Assembly: GCA_002378585.1 (NCBI GenBank)
Contig: DFSJ01000156.1
Location: 1-7,301 of the forward strand
DNA from: Flavobacteriaceae bacterium UBA3440
GTDB taxonomy: Bacteria > Bacteroidota > Bacteroidia > Flavobacteriales > Flavobacteriaceae
DNA: 7,301 bases
Direction: 5' to 3'
The notes under the pieces were generated by a model. It searched no databases, was not told the DNA's origin, and was given only the letters and a program-made list of their open reading frames with translations. Below, in pieces: positions 6,628 to 7,301 of the stretch (position 1 is its first letter; each line of letters opens with the position of its first letter). A program made the translations under genes and the position numbers.

Positions 6628-7301
6628 TTTCTATACACTTGTGTGGCTTCAAAGACAGATTTTAGCACCGTCCACTCTTGTGGTGATGGCTGCATCCCTC
6701 GACGTGCATACACGGCAGTCGTTGTCTCTACAAATCTGTCCCAACTAAAAGTGGTGCTTCCAGAAACTCCACCCCATGAAAACCCAGGAACAAAATTCTT
6801 GACAAAACCCCCGCCAAAAATAATGGCTCCTACACCAACTACTGTACCTGTATTAAACATGGTATTGATGGCAGACTTGGCGTGGTCACCCATCATCAAC
6901 CCACAAAATTGCAGGCCTGTTTGAGCAAATCTCTCCGTCGCATAATCCCAAAGTTTCACCGGGGCATAATTGTTTTTCAAATTAGATGTGTTGGTGTCAG
7001 CGCCTAGATTACACCAGGCTCCGAGTACAGAATTACCTAAAAAACCATCATGTGCTTTATTGGAATATCCCCATAAAATAGAATTAGAGACTTCCCCTCC
7101 CACCTTACAGTGAGGACCGATGGTGGTAGCCCCATAAATCTTGGCTCCCATTTTTAAAGTGGAATGTGCTCCAAGACTGAACGGACCACGCACCAGACAA
7201 CCTTCCATGACTTCACTGTCAGCACCGATGTAGATCGGTCCCGTAGATGCATTGAGCACACTGGCATATACTTGGGCTCCCGGTTCCAGAAAAATATCTG
7301 T
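6624..7301 (-). CDS. Alternative bacterial GlmU-type bifunctional enzyme, C-terminal part (5' end cut by window edge)
   Basis: The frame stays open to the right edge, so 225 C-terminal residues are visible, beginning TDIFLEPGAQVYASVLNAS; the GTG at 7259 is an internal Val codon. The visible part is a left-handed beta-helix of hexapeptide repeats (GPIYIGADSEVMEG, GPFSLGAHSTLKMG, ATTIGPHCKVGG and others), then FNTGTVVGVGAIIFGGG and a C-terminal tail. It matches the Bacteroidota family of putative UDP-GlcNAc diphosphorylase/glucosamine-1-phosphate N-acetyltransferase (the alternative GlmU of TIGR03991), whose nucleotidyltransferase half would lie outside the window. The AHDGFLG segment (visible residues about 93-99) lines up with GHLTYLG of E. 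coli GlmU, whose His363 is the acetyltransferase catalytic base. The product would be UDP-GlcNAc for peptidoglycan and lipopolysaccharide. Whether it carries both activities cannot be judged from this part. It overlaps mtaB by 4 bp. Confidence 0.9.
   Translation of the reverse strand, partial: TDIFLEPGAQVYASVLNASTGPIYIGADSEVMEGCLVRGPFSLGAHSTLKMGAKIYGATTIGPHCKVGGEVSNSILWGYSNKAHDGFLGNSVLGAWCNLGADTNTSNLKNNYAPVKLWDYATERFAQTGLQFCGLMMGDHAKSAINTMFNTGTVVGVGAIIFGGGFVKNFVPGFSWGGVSGSTTFSWDRFVETTTAVYARRGMQPSPQEWTVLKSVFEATQVYRK

Noticed and set aside
6643..6924. 93-codon plus-strand frame inside the GlmU-like gene
   Set aside because: Antisense to conserved beta-helix coding sequence; the proline-rich translation is what Gly codons give on the opposite strand.
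1..7301. Mobile element, CRISPR array, defence or secretion system
   Set aside because: No transposase, integrase, direct-repeat array, tRNA-associated junction or toxin/effector-like gene was seen; every sizeable region is covered by housekeeping genes or small conserved-looking genes.

Overview
The window looks like ordinary chromosome from a member of the Bacteroidota, most probably Flavobacteriia or a close relative. Four things point there: the L34 protein ends in the lysine/arginine-rich tail usual for that group; promoters match the Bacteroidota -7 box (TAnnTTTG) while Shine-Dalgarno sites are absent; the CarB is a short form of about 950 residues; and the right edge carries the Bacteroidota-type alternative GlmU. 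These family assignments rest on recognition of motifs and remembered relatives, not on a search.

Layout, left to right. (1) 1-1116, plus: the 3' part of rmuC, cut by the window edge. (2) 1115-1146: a strong hairpin with A and T tracts on both sides, serving as terminator for rmuC and, on the other strand, for carB. (3) 1159-4011, minus: carB, the large subunit of carbamoyl-phosphate synthase, without the C-terminal allosteric domain. (4) 4039-4073: a rho-independent terminator on the minus strand. (5) 4098-4256, minus: rpmH (ribosomal protein L34), a 52-codon gene that is easy to miss. (6) 4257-4436: a 180-bp divergent promoter region. (7) 4437-5253, plus: a two-gene unit, a membrane-anchored TPR-like protein followed 4 bp later by a small YjdJ-like acetyltransferase-fold protein whose acetyl-CoA loop looks eroded. 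(8) 5257-7301, minus: mtaB (tRNA ms2t6A methylthiotransferase), whose start overlaps by 4 bp the stop of an alternative GlmU-type gene cut by the right edge.

Functionally this is a housekeeping neighbourhood: DNA maintenance (RmuC), pyrimidine/arginine precursor supply (CarB), the ribosome (L34), tRNA decoding accuracy (MtaB) and UDP-GlcNAc supply for the cell envelope (GlmU-like). I found no insertion sequence, phage gene, CRISPR array, tRNA or rRNA gene, and no sign of a defence island or of an undescribed multi-gene system. Coding density is high; no gap exceeds 300 bp. The points most worth a second look are the missing regulatory domain of CarB, the terminator squeezed between rpmH and carB, and the degenerate acetyltransferase paired with an unstudied membrane TPR protein.
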